Source of the DNA: Liopterus haemorrhoidalis
Taxonomy: Eukaryota; Arthropoda; Insecta; Coleoptera; Dytiscidae
Direction of reading: 5' to 3'
Length of the DNA: 64,000 bases
NCBI GenBank assembly: GCA_963971575.1
Contig: OZ020625.1
Location: 27,503,753 to 27,567,752, forward strand
Of this stretch, positions 47,619 through 59,153 are shown piece after piece. Position 1 is the first letter of the stretch; each line of letters opens with the position of its first letter. The notes below the pieces were generated by a model. It was given only the letters and a program-made list of their open reading frames with translations, searched no databases and was not told where the DNA came from. Both the position numbers and the translations under genes were made by a program.

Positions 47619-48407
47619 GAAACAAGTCTTAGATGTAAGTCAGCAAAAATTGTGTTGACCAGTGTTATCAATCTCTTCTTTAATTGTTTTTTTTTGTCTT
47701 CCAAATTTTTTTTTAATTAATCTTTTAAAAGACTGCAATTTTTTATAATAAAGGTATGACTGTCGATAAGCTTTTTAAGTGTTTTGGGGGGGGGGGGCGT
47801 CAGTAGTCCAACAATTATGGCACCACTAATCTACAAATATATTAACATGAGTAATTGTGCGTGAATATAAGTGTATAGTTGTGAATATTCTCAGTGAATC
47901 TAACGCATTGTTACGCACATTGGTAAGTTCTTGACGCAGGCGCTTTAATCCTCCAACTTGTTGCACTAGGAAGTGCTACCGCATGAATGAACGTTACTCC
48001 CAGACGACTCAGTCATCGTCAAACGCTCTGCTGTAACGCACGAACCCGATAACCAGGAAATTACGTGAACGCGAGTTTAAAAATTTGTGAAGGTTCAATA
48101 TTTTTATGGAATATAAATTTGTTCATAATTTATAAAATAAATTAAAATTAATAAAGGTGTTAAAAATATACACATTTGTCTAGGCCAGTGCTTTTCAACC
48201 GGTGAGGCACCTTAGTGTGTCACAACTCGTAAGAATGTCGCGATATTGATGGTTTAAATTTTTACTGCTTAGGGCCTAGTTTAAATTTTTGCTTGCCTGT
48301 TCCTGAAAGCCTAGTTAACTATGACCAAATAGTTAGTAAATTATTGCTATGGTTACTTATGAGATTGTTATATTGTAACCGAGTTTAACCAAAAGATTAA
48401 ACTAGGC
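47619..48407. other. Unassigned; lone hAT end
   Basis: A G run (47787-47799) and a hAT-like left end CAGTGCTTTTCAACCGGTG (48186) are the only recognisable pieces. Confidence 0.4.
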
Positions 48408-48879
48408 CAGCGTTTCCCAAAGTGTGGGTCGCGAAAAAAATTATAAAAACACAAAAAAGATTTTTTTTGTACATATAATTTTTTTACGACAGTTAATCAC
48501 TAGAATAGTGTGTATTTGTGCTCTTTTTACTATATTATTTCCCAAAGTGTGGGTCGCGACCCGGCACCGGGTCGCAGAAAAATTTTGCCGGGTCGCGAAA
48601 AAAATTGTAAAAATACAAAAAAGATTTTTTTGTACATATCATTTTTTTTACGTCAGTTAATCACTAGGGTATTGTGTATTTGTGCTCTTTTTACTGTACT
48701 ATATTCTTTATTACTATACTATACTCTTTATTACTATACTATACTCTTTATTACTATAAAGCTACTGCTTTAAAATAAAATTTGTTTTGTAAATAAATGT
48801 TTTTTTTTTCATAAGGTGGGTCGCGAAAAATGTTCAAACCTCGTACCGGGTCGCGGCCAAAAAAGTTTGAGAACCGCTG
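48408..48879. mobile_element. hAT MITE, 472 bp
   Basis: The ends CAGCGTTTCCCAAAGTGTGG and GAGAACCGCTG are inverted, with perfect 8-bp flank AACTAGGC (48400-48407, 48880-48887). The interior holds a partial tandem duplication of the left half (GTGTGGGTCGCG at 48423 and 48547) and a 20-bp ACTCTTTATTACTATACTAT repeat. Confidence 0.92.
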
Positions 48880-48894
48880 AACTAGGCTATGCAA

Positions 48895-49723
48895 ACGACG
48901 CAAAAACACATTTTTCGAAAAATTTATCTGATCAAAAATTCCTGTTGAACTATTCCGGTTCCCATCAATGTTCATTACGGAGATTTTTTTCAGATTTTTA
49001 GATAAATCCCTTTGGGAGATACGGGGGAATAAAAGTTTTTTGACACAATTTTGGCAAAAATCAAAAACAAAACTGATTATTCAAAAATAAAAATTTGTTT
49101 GTTGATCCACGCATTAAGAGGTTTCATTTGATTTTGACTGATGACCACGTTTCATGGTCCAGGGAATCCAAAAAACCTATTTTCGAAGTGCCGTCCGTAT
49201 GTGTGTGTGTCTGTGTGTCTGTGTGTATACACGATAACTCAAAAACGGTTTAACTTAAAGAGTTCGTTGTGGTACTAAAAAATTCTCCTAATAATTGGGT
49301 AGAACCTTATTTTTTTTTATTAAAATCCGAAACCGGAAACGGAAGTTATTAATCTTTAAAATTTTAAAAAATTCGTAACTAGTAAACCAAACCTTGGACA
49401 AAAAATTGTATAGGACATAATTTGATGTATTTTTGAAGATTTACCTAAATATTTTTTTAAATTAAAAAAAATATATATTTTTTTTATTATTTTTTTTTTT
49501 TTATGGGCAAGTCTAGCGGAGGTCTCCCTTCGCCACTGGTTTTATTAAATACATAATTGTTTATATTTACCTGGGGATGTGTTTTTTTAAACTCAGTATT
49601 TTTTCTATATGTGGGTTCTATGTTAACCGTTTGGCTACAATTTCTACCGTATAGACAGACTGACAGAGTGACGTTATAAGGGTTTTTTGGTGGTCATACC
49701 TACAAAACCCTAAAAATCACTGA
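48895..49723 (-). mobile_element. HINE-A fragment, interrupted by HINE-C
   Basis: On the minus strand 49556-49723 is the family 5' end and 48895-49138 a middle part. HINE-C copy C2 lies between them. The 3' end is missing. Confidence 0.65.
49140..49551 (+). mobile_element. HINE-C copy C2, truncated
   Basis: TGTG microsatellite at 49199-49226; the hairpin end GCGGAGG...CCTTCGC with CCACTGGTTTTAT is intact, preceded by GGGCAAGTC. The other end is truncated. Confidence 0.6.
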
Positions 49724-49977
49724 AATGAACAAAAATCACAGAAAATTAACAAAAAATCATAAAAAAATTAGCAAGAAAACTCAAAAATAATCATTTATAG
49801 GTCTTTCGTGGACCACTAGAATTTTGCAAAGATCCACCAGTACTCTGCGGACCACCGGTTGAGAAACACTGGCCTATATGACTGCAGTTATTTCGAGAGA
49901 GCGTGAAATGAACATTACACAAAAAATTGTAATTGTTTTTATTGTAATTGTTTCTGAAATTTAATTGTATTTTAATC
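49724..49977. other. Lone hAT right end and flanking DNA
   Basis: GGACCACCGGTTGAGAAACA then CTG (49862-49885) is the right end of the hAT family at 16358. No left end was paired with it. 49936-49980 is a direct repeat of 50931-50977. Confidence 0.45.
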
Positions 49978-50030
49978 TTTTTTAGGGTTTTGTAGGTATG
50001 ACCAAAAAACCCTTATACCGTCATTTTGTC

Positions 50031-50089
<59 letters not shown>

Positions 50090-50935
50090 AGTTCGGTAAA
50101 AATTGTAGCCAAACGGCTAAACCTAGAGAGTTGAAATTTGGCATGCTTATACAACTCTTTGACCCGCACATAGGAAAAATACTAAAACATCTAAAAAACA
50201 TATCCCCTAAAAATATAAACAAACATGTGCTCATCGAAAACAATTTTTTTTTTTTTTTAATTTTGAGTAGGGTATCAAATTAAAGCCCTTAGTACGTGGA
50301 TTAACGACCAAATTTTTATTTTTGCAAAATAAATTTTTTTGATGCGATTTTTGCCAGAATTGTGCAAAAAATTTTTTGTCCCACACCCTGTAGCCCAGAT
50401 GGTTTAAACTAAAAATCTAAAAAAAATCTAAGTAATGTATATTGGTGTGAACCGAAATAGTACAACAGGAATTTTTGATCAGATTATGTTTTCGGAAAAT
50501 AACACATTTTTTGTGGTTTTTGGTTCACAAAGTACAAAAGTTATACCAATGTAAGACAATCACATGCAAGGCGTACGATGGCGTAACGGGTTAGAGCGCT
50601 GGTGTCGGAAGCTAAAATTCTCTGGAAAACGAAGGGTTTCGAGTACGGGTGAATTTTATTTTTTCTGTTTTTTTTTTGCATTTTTATTATGTTGAAATTA
50701 TTTTGTCAAAATTCTAGTTATATTTTGACAAATGTTGTATTTAATTTTTAAGAGCGTAAATTTAATAATTATCTTATTATATGATTAACAGACGATAAAT
50801 TATTTTAAAAATATCGTTCATTTCGTGATTACTACAAAGTAAAATTTGTCCTACACACTCAGCATACCGCCTTCACTTATTATATACCTGCGAAACCCTG
50901 AAATGTGTGAATATTCACACTTCACATCAATTTTT
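49978..50935 (+). mobile_element. HINE-A copy A6
   Basis: Complete; CTGT tract 50031-50090; tRNA-like cassette 50579-50652, the same type as A4 and A7. It is flanked by a direct repeat of about 45 bp (49936-49980 and 50931-50977), not expected for this class. Confidence 0.8.
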
Positions 50936-50977
50936 ATTGTAATTGTTTCTGAAATTTAATTGTATTTTGATCATTTT

Positions 50978-51545
50978 TTTTTTAAGTTGCAAATATCGGG
51001 GTTTTGAAATGTAGTCTTAAGGCTTACGTGACTTCATTCTGAATATGTTTATCCAGGATATATGTATATGTCAATACACCCAATTGCATTTAGTAAACAA
51101 AAATATTTTTCTAGTTCACCAAATTCTTTAGAAGTTCCTTTGGACATCACAATATTTCATAAAAATAACAGAAACTTCTCAATCTACTTTCAGAAAAATA
51201 TTGATAAAAAAAAACTAAATAAACAACATAATATAGAAGTGAATAGTGATAAATAAAGTGCGAATTGAAAATGTGTGAAATCAAAACCAAAAATGGTTTG
51301 TAAATAATTTTGAGAAAATATTTTTTTGACAGTAATTTTGTAGTAGACTTGTAGAATGATATTGAATTAATTAAATTTAGTATTTGCTCTTTAAAGAAAC
51401 AAAATTAAATAAGCCAATGTGTTAAAAACTGATTAATATTCATTAAAAAAATCATTCTACACGTCTTTTATTACCTGAAGAATAAACTTAAAATTTGTAT
51501 TAATACGAGTCACTTTTGTGGACATATTTGTGTCGAATTTTTACT
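50978..51545. other. Unassigned sequence
   Basis: AT-rich; no gene or repeat ends recognised. Confidence 0.4.
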
Positions 51546-51565
51546 TTTTACCGACCGCCAACATA

Positions 51566-52467
51566 CGAGGTCTGTTCAAAAAGTATCACGAATTTTGTGT
51601 TTTTTCAAAAATTATTAATTTATTCATGAATATCTATTTTGTCCCCTTCAAAGTAATCCCCACCAGATATTATACACTTGTGCCAACGTTTTTTCCAATC
51701 CTCGAAGCATTTGAAAAAATCATTTTTTGTGATCTTGTTCAGCTCCTCCTTCGATGCCGTCTTTATCTCTTCACTCGTAGTGTAGCATCGTCCTTTCATG
51801 AGCCTTTTCAGTTTCGGGAACAAGAAAAAGTCACAGGGGGGCAGATCTGGAGAATACGGTGGCTGCGGCATTATAAGTGTGTTGTTTTTGGCCAAAAATT
51901 CGCGCACAAGCAACGATTAATTTCGCGGCGACCTGTCTCATGCCCAAATCATTGGTAAAAATCGAATGGCACGAGCCAATCGATATGTTTACGTCCTCAG
52001 CAACTTAACGGTAATTCGACGATTGGCCAATACTATTTTCTTCACTTCATCAATATTTTCGTCTGTTGTTGACGTGCTCGGGCGTCCGGCACGCTCTTCG
52101 TCGTTCACATCTTCTCGGCCCTCTGAGAACATTTTGTACCACCGATAAACGTTGCTTCGGTCCAAGGTAGCTTCACCATATGCCACAGTCAACATTCGGA
52201 ATGCGTCCGTGCACTTAATTTTGTTTTTCACACAAAATTTGATACAGATTCTTTGATCCATTTTTTGGTATAGGCAAAAATCGAAGACGAGCCAAAACAC
52301 GTGCAAGCAAAGCAACTGTCAAAAATTAACTGAACATTCAAAATGGCCGAACTTGTCGGCATAAGTGAGAGACATGAGTACCAACATAACGCCACAAAAA
52401 AATCGAAAAACGAATATACGTAACCCGCTGAAATTCAAAATTCGTGATACTTTTTGAACAGACCTCA
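51566..52467 (-). mobile_element. Mariner deletion derivative, 902 bp
   Basis: The inverted ends GAGGTCTGTTCAAAAAGTAT and their partner are flanked by TA (51564-51565, 52468-52469). It is inserted in HINE-B. Confidence 0.9.
51620..52261 (-). pseudogene. Mariner transposase with central deletion (DD34D family)
   Basis: From ATG at 52261: MDQRICIKFCVKNKIKCTDA, then YGEATLDRSNVYRWYKMF, SEGREDVNDEERAGRPST and RRITVKLL. After frameshifts a deletion joins this to REFLAKNNTLIMPQPPYSPD and LPPCDFFLFPKLKRLMKGR, ending SGGDYFEGDKIDIHE. The N-terminal DNA-binding half and the third aspartate remain; the first two are removed. Confidence 0.8.
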
Positions 52468-53099
52468 TATATAAAGGAGGTATTGTGATCATACCGATTT
52501 TGAAATTTCGAAATTTCGATGGATCTCCACGAATTGAGGTCCCTACATAACGTTTTCACTATTTTTAGCATGATGTCTGTCTGTCTGTCCGTCTGGCTGT
52601 CTGTCTGTCTGTCTGTCGGTCCATGTGCACGTGCAGAGCAAATTCGGCTAAAAGGATTTTTTTGAAACTTCATATTTAAATTTTTGACATCAATGGCTTG
52701 ATCAACTTTTGGTAAAAATCGGTTAACTAAAAATGAGAGTTTACTCGTGTCGGTTTTAAGATTTTTGCAAATATTTCACAACAGAGAAATATTTCGAAAA
52801 AATGTATTTAACAAAAGTTGTTATAAAAGCAATAACAACTTTTATTTGAGACATTTTTTGATAAAGCAGCATAAATTAAACAAGTACTTTGTGATGGCGG
52901 TCGGTCCTGAGGTGGCCACAGCTGATTTTTTTTATGATAAATTTGTAGCAAAGAATTGAAAGAGAATTAAAATAATAAGAATGTCGAAGAATATTTTTAA
53001 AATAACTATTATTAAAGAAAGAGCTTTTAATTTATATATCAAATAAATGCCAAAACATTCGAAATAACTGTAAATAAGTAAATACAGTTGAATAAATTG

Positions 53100-54706
53100 A
53101 ATTTATAATTTGTAAGATACTGCCAAAAACGGCAAAAAATGTAAAATTTGTGTCATAAAACTGTTAAATCTCAAAAATGCTACTTTTATCGTAGATAGGC
53201 ATTAGTAAACTTGGATTTAAAATACGTAAAACACTGTTATTAAAATATGTAGTAAACTGTCAAGAGTGTCAAGAAATGTCAAATTTATGGCACATCTCTG
53301 TTCTAAGTTCATAAACTGAAATAAAAAATAACAATTGTCGAGAAATTTTTGAAATGAAGTGTAAAATTTGTGTTAAAAACTTTTTAAAAAATGACAGCTA
53401 AAACTTAATGATAATAACGTAATGAACATTAGTTAAAAATATGTAATAATTTGGCAAAAATGTCAAAAAACGTCAAAAAGTGTCAAATTTGTGTCACAAA
53501 AATGTTAAATCCTAAAAACGACACTAAAAACTTAAAAATAACTGAATAAACAATGGTTAAAAATATTTATTAAATTGTCAAGTGTCACAAAACGACCAAA
53601 ACCAAAAAATGACACTCAATATTTGATATTCACTTAATAATTATTAATTAAAAATATGTACTAAATTATCAAAAGTGTCAACAAACAGTCAAAACTAAAA
53701 AGTGACAATAAAACTTTGATAAGAACTTAATTATTTATTTAAAATATGTACTAGATTGTTAAAAGTATCCAAAAGTGTCAAAAAGTGTCATAAAACTGTC
53801 AAAACAGAAAAAATACACTAAAAATTTAATAATAACTTAATAATTTTTAGTTAAAAATATGCATTAAATTATTAAAAGTGACATAATGGCACAAAACTAT
53901 CAAAATTTAAAAAATTAAAATTGATAATAACTTAATAATTATTAAATAAATATATATTAAACTGTGAAGTATTAAATTGTAAAAATTACACTAACAACTG
54001 GATAAAAATTAAATTATATATTTTTAAAAAGTGATAAAAAGTGTCATCAAGTGTCAATAAATGTTAATTTTGTGTCAAGGTTTGTGTCACAAAACTGCCA
54101 AATCTAAAAAATGACACTAAAAACTTGATTATAAATTAGTAAATCTTAATTAATAATTTGTAGTAAATGGTCAATGGTATAGAAAAATGTCAAAATTTGT
54201 GTCACAAAACTGTCAAATCTAAAAAATGACACTATAAACTTGATTATAATTTAATAAACCCAATTGAATAATTGGTAGCAAACGGAGAAAAGTGAAAAAG
54301 TGTCAAAATTAGTGTCACAAAACTGTCAAATCTAAAAAATAACACTAAAAACTTGATAATAACTTAAAATAATCAATTATAAATTGGTAATAAACTGTCA
54401 AAAGTGTGTAAAAGTGTCAAAATTTGTGTCAAAGTTTGTGTCACAAAACTGTCAAATCTAAAAATGACACTATAAACTTGATTATAACTTAATAAACGCC
54501 ATTTAAAAATTGGTAGCAAACGGACAAAAGTGAAAGTGTCAAAATTAGTGTCACAAAACTGTCAAATTTAAAAAATGATACAAGAAACTTTTTAACTTAA
54601 TAATCATCAATTAAAAATTGGTAGTAAACAGTCAAAAGTGTGAAAAAGTGTAAAAATTTGTGTCAAAAAAGTGTCAAAATTTGTGTCAAAATTCCCACCT
54701 CAAAAA
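53100..54706 (+). repeat. Diverged tandem repeat, about 115-bp unit, 5' of ETHR
   Basis: Units share GTGTCACAAAACTGTCAAAT, then CTAAAAAATGACACTAAAAA and an AT-rich remainder. Anchors at 54081, 54199, 54312, 54440, 54548 and 54665 are 108 to 128 bp apart; earlier units are more decayed. The last unit reaches within a few bases of the receptor start codon. 52933-53100 before it has no recognisable feature. Confidence 0.75.
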
Positions 54707-54715
54707 ATGACATGA
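54707..54715 (+). promoter_or_regulatory. Minimal uORF overlapping the ETHR start
   Basis: ATGACATGA encodes Met-Thr-stop, and its stop codon overlaps the presumed ETHR ATG (54712-54714). If the transcript includes this sequence, translation of the receptor would need leaky scanning or re-initiation. This is read from sequence only. Confidence 0.4.
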
Positions 54716-55117
54716 TTTCTACTATATCAACCCTTGTAACTTCCGGTTCTCTAAACACCTTAACAGCTCTAAACACAATAATACCTTCAAATGAAACAAC
54801 AACAAATTTTTACTATTCCATAGACGTAAACCAGAACCTAAGTTCAGAGACTAACTTCACACATGAGACCCCAGTGTTCCCAAGTTATATTCGTAATATC
54901 TCTATGATTCTATGTGTTGTTATTATGTGTTTGGGAGTAATCGGTAATTGTATGGTGCCCATAGTGATTTTTAGGACTAAGGATATGAGAAATAGCACAA
55001 ACATTTTTTTAGTGAATCTGAGTGTAGCTGATCTTTTAGTACTACTGGTTTGTACGCCCACCGTTTTGGTAGAAGTCAACTCGAAACCAGAAACCTGGGT
55101 CTTAGGTGAAGAAATGT
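54712..55117 (+). CDS. ETHR: Ecdysis-triggering hormone receptor, first coding exon
   Basis: Class A GPCR exon of 135 codons plus one base, ending at a consensus donor GTAAGT (55118). The N-terminal tail has glycosylation sites at N27 (NET), N42 (NLS), N48 (NFT) and N62 (NIS). TM1 is about residues 61-87 with GN at 78-79; TM2 is about 96-120 with NLSVADLL (D107 is D2.50). Then comes the W129..G of the first outer loop and the codon start of the TM3 disulfide Cys. KDMRNSTNIFLVNLSVADLL and VCTPTVLVEV are the signature I recall for ETH receptors, which sense the peptide that starts moulting behaviour. I chose ATG 54712; the open frame reaches 54640 but that part is tandem-repeat DNA. Later exons are not in the window. 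Confidence 0.85.
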
Positions 55118-55142
55118 GTAAGTATTTTTTATTTATTTATTA

Positions 55143-55189
55143 TAACAGGGATACCTTTTAAGTTTTTACAAAAACTAAGAAAAAAACAA
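55143..55189. repeat. Mariner end fragment
   Basis: AGGGATACCTTTTAAGTTTT matches the end of the mariner at 17524. It lies just inside the ETHR intron and is followed by HINE-A copy A7. Confidence 0.45.
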
Positions 55190-55241
55190 TTTTTAGGGTT
55201 TTGTAGGTATGACCAAAAAACCCTTATACCGTCATTTTGTC

Positions 55242-55275
<34 letters not shown>

Positions 55276-56389
55276 TCGGTAAAAATTATAGCCAAACGGC
55301 TAAACCTAGAAATTTGGCATGCTTATACAACTCTTTGACCCGCACACAGTGACGGATTATCGCCTTAGACAAAAAAGACATTTGTCTTGGGCCCGTAATT
55401 TTGAAAGGCCCGGATTTGGGTGGTGAAGTCCTTTTTTTTTTTTTGTTTGTTTGTTTGCTCTTCACTTGGATTTGGGAGGTGAAGACCTTTTTTTTTTTGC
55501 TCTTCACTTGGTTTTGGGAGGTAAGGACCTTTTTTTGTTTTTTTTAAAAAAACAAGGTTGAGGGCCCGTAAATCAAAAATGTCTTGGGTCCGGCGAAGGC
55601 TTAGTCCGCCACTGCCCGCACATAGGAAAAATACTAAAACATCTAAAAACATACCCCCCTAAAAATATAAACAAATATGTGCTCATCGAAAACAAAAACA
55701 TATTTTTTAAATTCTGAGTAGGGTATCAAATGAAAGCCCTTGGTACGTGGATTAACGATCAAATTTTTATTTTTGCAAAAAAAATTATTTTGATACGATT
55801 TTTGCCAAAATTGTGCAAAAAAATTTTTGTTCCACACCCTGATGGTTTAAACTAAAAATCTAAAAAAATTCTAAGTAATGTATATTGGTGTAAACCGAAA
55901 TAGTACAACAGGAATTTTTGATCAGATTATGTTTTCGGAAAATAACGCATTTTTTGTGGTTTTTGGTTCACAAAGTACAAAAGTTATACCAATGTAAGAC
56001 ACTCACATGCAAGGCGTACGATGGCGTTATTGGTTAGAGCACTGGTGTCGTAAGCTAAAACTCGCTGGTAAACGAAGGGTTTCGAGTTCGAGTACGGAGT
56101 GAATTTTATTTTTTCTGTTTTTTTTTTGCATTTTTATTATGTTGAAATTATTTTGTCAAAATTCTAGTTATATTTTGACAAATGTTGTATTTAATTTTTA
56201 AGAGCGTAAATTTAATAATTATCTTATTATATGATTAACAGACGATAAATTATTTTAAAAATATCGTTCATTTTGCCGTGATTACTACAAAGTAAAATTT
56301 GTCCTACACACTCAGCATACCGCCTTCACTTATTATATACCTGCGAAACCCTGAAATGTGTGAATATTCACACTTCACATCAATTTTTT
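55190..56389 (+). mobile_element. HINE-A copy A7, with nested hAT
   Basis: CTGT tract at 55243-55275; tRNA-like cassette 56018-56098 (same type as A4 and A6). It is inserted inside the uncharacterised gene relic: comparing 46528 with 56389, the T run before AAACA is where the element sits. Confidence 0.8.
55347..55614. mobile_element. hAT MITE, 268 bp, in HINE-A
   Basis: The ends CAGTGACGGATTATCGCC and the inverse of CAGTGGCGGACTAAGCC are flanked by perfect CCCGCACA (55339-55346, 55615-55622). The interior has two units of the CTTCACTTGGATTTGGGAGG minisatellite. Confidence 0.92.
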
Positions 56390-56605
56390 AAACAATCATC
56401 TTGACAAATTTCCTGTCAATCTTGGAGATGTTAGTGATGAACAGGGTGAACGTTTCCATCAGGATTTAAAAGAGATGGAGAGACGTTATCAAGGAAGGTG
56501 GGATACTCACATGATGGCTGACTACTGTTGGAGTATTAAAAGAGACTTATCGGGAATGGTACACTCCAGAAGATCTTACAAACGACCATTTAATCCTTAA
56601 ATTAT
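56390..56605 (+). pseudogene. Uncharacterised gene-family relic, C-terminal part (copy 2)
   Basis: The frame reads SHLDKFPVNLGDVSDEQGER, then FHQDLKEMERRYQGRWDTHM, MADYCWSIKRDLSGM and RSYKRPFNP then stop. This copy keeps the base that is missing at 46596. The upstream part is removed by HINE-A. Non-coding similarity to the 46520 copy continues to about 56930. Confidence 0.55.
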
Positions 56606-56996
56606 TTTGTATTTTTATTTTAATACTCCAATGCATAAAAATGTAATTAAAACTATTCTCATTTTCTTTCTTTCACTATAAATAAAATTTTAAGAATATT
56701 TTCTAATTATTTAGTCCTTATTGTTCGCCAAATTTGTACCAATTACAGTATCGACGTCTAAAATTAAACGATAGAAGCATTATTTGGCCGAAAATATGTA
56801 TTTGTAGAGCAAAAATCTGATGTGATACGCAAAAACTGATGTGATATTTGAGTTCAGCAGCACCAAATTAGTAAGAAACAAGTCTTAGATGTAAGTCAGC
56901 AAAAATTGTGTTGACAGTGTTGTTCATGATTTAAATAATTTTGTCTTCTGAGTCCCCCCCAAAAAAATTCCTGGGTGCGCCACTGATACTGACTCA
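56606..56996. other. 3' part of the same relic; empty site
   Basis: 56606-56930 aligns with 46756-47024 and 47619-47680. The TAA at 56872-56874 is the empty site of the Harbinger MITE at 47028. 56940-56996 is unassigned. Confidence 0.6.
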
Positions 56997-57286
56997 TAGA
57001 CCGGGAGCTCATGACATTTTTGGTCTCCGATTTCATACAGCATGCCTTTTGGAGGAGAGAATATTTACCCTGTGACAACAAAAAAGGGATGGTACTAAAC
57101 CCCTGTACGCTTTCCGGTCATAGGGAAAATTGCATTTCCACTTGCACAAAATTTTTGTGTTTTTCTCTGATTTAATATTGCTTGCCCTTTTGTCAAAAGA
57201 AAGTTATAACAAATTTAAAGTCTTTTAAATATATGCATGCGATTCGGAGGGTCCCAAAGGGCTCAAACGGTCATGTGATCTTGTAA

Positions 57287-58763
57287 TAAAACCAGTGGCG
57301 AAGGGAAACCTCCGCTAGACTTGTCCTCCCATAAAAAAAATTAAAAAAACTTAAATTTAAAATTTTTTTTTAAAAATATTTAGATAAATCTTCAAAAATA
57401 CATCAAATTATGTTCTATACAAATTTTTGTCCAAGGCTAGGTTTACTTGTTACGAATTAATTATCATGACCATGGAAACGTTACATATAAGTAGAGCCCT
57501 GCGCGGATAAGCTTTTCTGTATCCGCATCCGATCCGCATCCGCACATCCATGATCCGCATCCGATCCGCATCCGCAGCTTTTGTAAATAACAAATCCGCA
57601 TCCGATACGCATCCGCAAAAATATCCGCACTATCCGCACTACAGGTTTTGCTGTCAGTTTGGAAAGAACTAACATATTTCGCCTGTTTAGGTAATCTCTG
57701 CTCTAAAACGCTACTGAAATTTTTTGGATTTACCAGCTTATTTATTACTAACCTAACCTAAGGGACCCCAAAAGTTTTAAGGCCTAGATGCGCTAATAAC
57801 TTATTTAAATCTAGAGAGAGATAACAATTTTGGGGGGCCTAAGCGTATTTTTCGTAGGGAGTAAGTGCCGTGTTGCTTTTTTAATATTGAATTTAAAAAA
57901 AAAAAATCAGAAAAGTTACTTGATAGAAGGTGCTTCATATTTTTAGGATCAAGTAATTCTCTTCCGCCATTTCGCGCATGAGTTAGGTGTTGCAACTGTT
58001 TCAAATAGCAACATGTGTCATTTTTGGGATCTGCAAGACTTTTTACTTCGGGTAGTATAAAAAAATTGGCAGGTTACGTAATAAAATTTTCGAGAAAAAA
58101 TTATGTAGGTAAATTTTGGTATTTAAATAAAACTTACTAATCAGTTTTATGTAAAAAAAAACCTTTATTAGATTTAAAAGCCAGAATTAGAGCAGAGGTA
58201 GGAAGAATTACGCCGAAAGTGGACCAGGAAACTTTTGTCCAAAATATTATTTTCTATAATATATTCAATAATAAAAAGTTAAGTTGATTGTCTCAACTCA
58301 GTCTTGATCATGGACAATTGTCTTAATAAAAATAACATAATGTGAGATTGAATGCTACAAACTATCATGTATATACAGACAACCGAAAATAACCGAGGAC
58401 TGCGTAGTCAGAACACAATTGCTTGTTTCTCCGAAAGTAACCGAAGATTTAATGTTCACGCGGATATTGCGGATAAGCGGATATGACATTTAATCCGCAT
58501 CCGATCCGCATCCGCATGGTTTAAATGATAATTTATCCGCATCCGCAGAAAAGTTGCGGATATCCGCGGATAATCCGCGGATACCCGCGGATTTGCAGGG
58601 CTCTACATATAAGTATGAATAAATTTTAAATAATTTTACAAAAAAATTTCAAAATTTTTCGTTTTATCAAAAAACGTCTCAAATAAAAGTTATTAGTAAT
58701 TGCTTTTGTTCAATAAATTTTTTCGTAATATTTTTTTGTTGCTAAATATTCGCAAAAATCTAA
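57287..58763 (-). mobile_element. HINE-C copy C3, interrupted by hAT
   Basis: It starts AAACCAGTGGCGAAGGGAAA with the hairpin end and continues to CATGACCATGGAAACGTTAC. It resumes after the hAT element at 58606 and is truncated at 58763 within the shared B/C core; no microsatellite part is left. Confidence 0.6.
57492..58605. mobile_element. hAT element with GCGGAT arrays, copy 2
   Basis: Ends TAGAGCCCTGC and GCAGGGCTCTA, perfect 8-bp flank CATATAAG (57484-57491, 58606-58613). It is the reverse orientation of copy 1, about 1114 bp, and has fewer GCGGAT units on one side. No transposase seen. Confidence 0.93.
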
Positions 58764-59008
58764 AAAGCATGCTGTATGAAATCGGAGACCAAAAACTGTC
58801 ATGAGCTCCCGGTCTATCACTTATCATTTACTTTACGGGATAGTTCATCGTCATGAGAGGATAAATCTGACGCTCGATTGACACGTATACGCATGCGTCC
58901 CAGTGTAGCGGGAAACAAGGATTTTAAAATAAGGTTGTTTACCACTGTTGTGTTTACATGTATTTATATGCAGCGCACGCATTTTTAAATACATTGAAAA
59001 TTACTGTT

Positions 59009-59111
59009 ATGTGCTTAATTTGCAATAAAATATTTTCAAAACAATATAATTTAAATGTCCATTTAAAAAGTATTCATAAGATAAACTTTAATGGTAATCA
59101 ACGAATTTGTA
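59009..59111 (+). pseudogene. MULE N-terminal C2H2 zinc finger fragment
   Basis: From ATG: MCLICNKIFSKQYNLNVHLK then SIHKINFNGNQRICKN. The finger C-x2-C-x12-H-x4-H is intact. Such a finger often starts insect MULE proteins. The frame stops near 59133, and the middle of the transposase is deleted. Confidence 0.6.
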
Positions 59112-59153
59112 AAAACTTTACAAATAACCCTTGAAGAATCAAAATTTATATAA

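Larger units (their letters stand above)
51546..52932 (+). mobile_element. HINE-B copy B3, split by mariner
   Basis: It is in the opposite orientation to B1 and B2. It starts TTTACCGACCGCCAACATA and resumes at 52468 with TATATAAAGGAGGTATTGTG. CTGT/CCGT microsatellite at 52577-52620; ends near the CTGAGGTGGCCACAG hairpin. Confidence 0.7.
56997..58816. repeat. Foldback element, copy 2, interrupted by HINE-C and hAT
   Basis: The left arm (56997-57286, AGACCGGGAGCTCATGACAT onward) matches copy 1. The right arm is reduced to 58764-58816 (AGCATGCTGTATGAAATCGG to CCCGGTCTA). HINE-C copy C3 sits between them and itself holds a hAT element. No long flanking repeat is seen, unlike copy 1. Confidence 0.7.

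Noticed and set aside
48186..49885. One hAT element bounded by CAGTGCTTTTCAACCGGTG and the end at 49871-49885
   Set aside because: Flanks GTCTAGGC and GCCTATAT do not match, and the inner parts of the two ends differ (GAGGCAC versus GTCCGCAG).
54640..54711. An upstream start for ETHR at 54640
   Set aside because: The extra 24 codons are translated tandem-repeat sequence (GTGTCAAAATTTGTGTCAAA type) and do not look like a receptor N-terminus.
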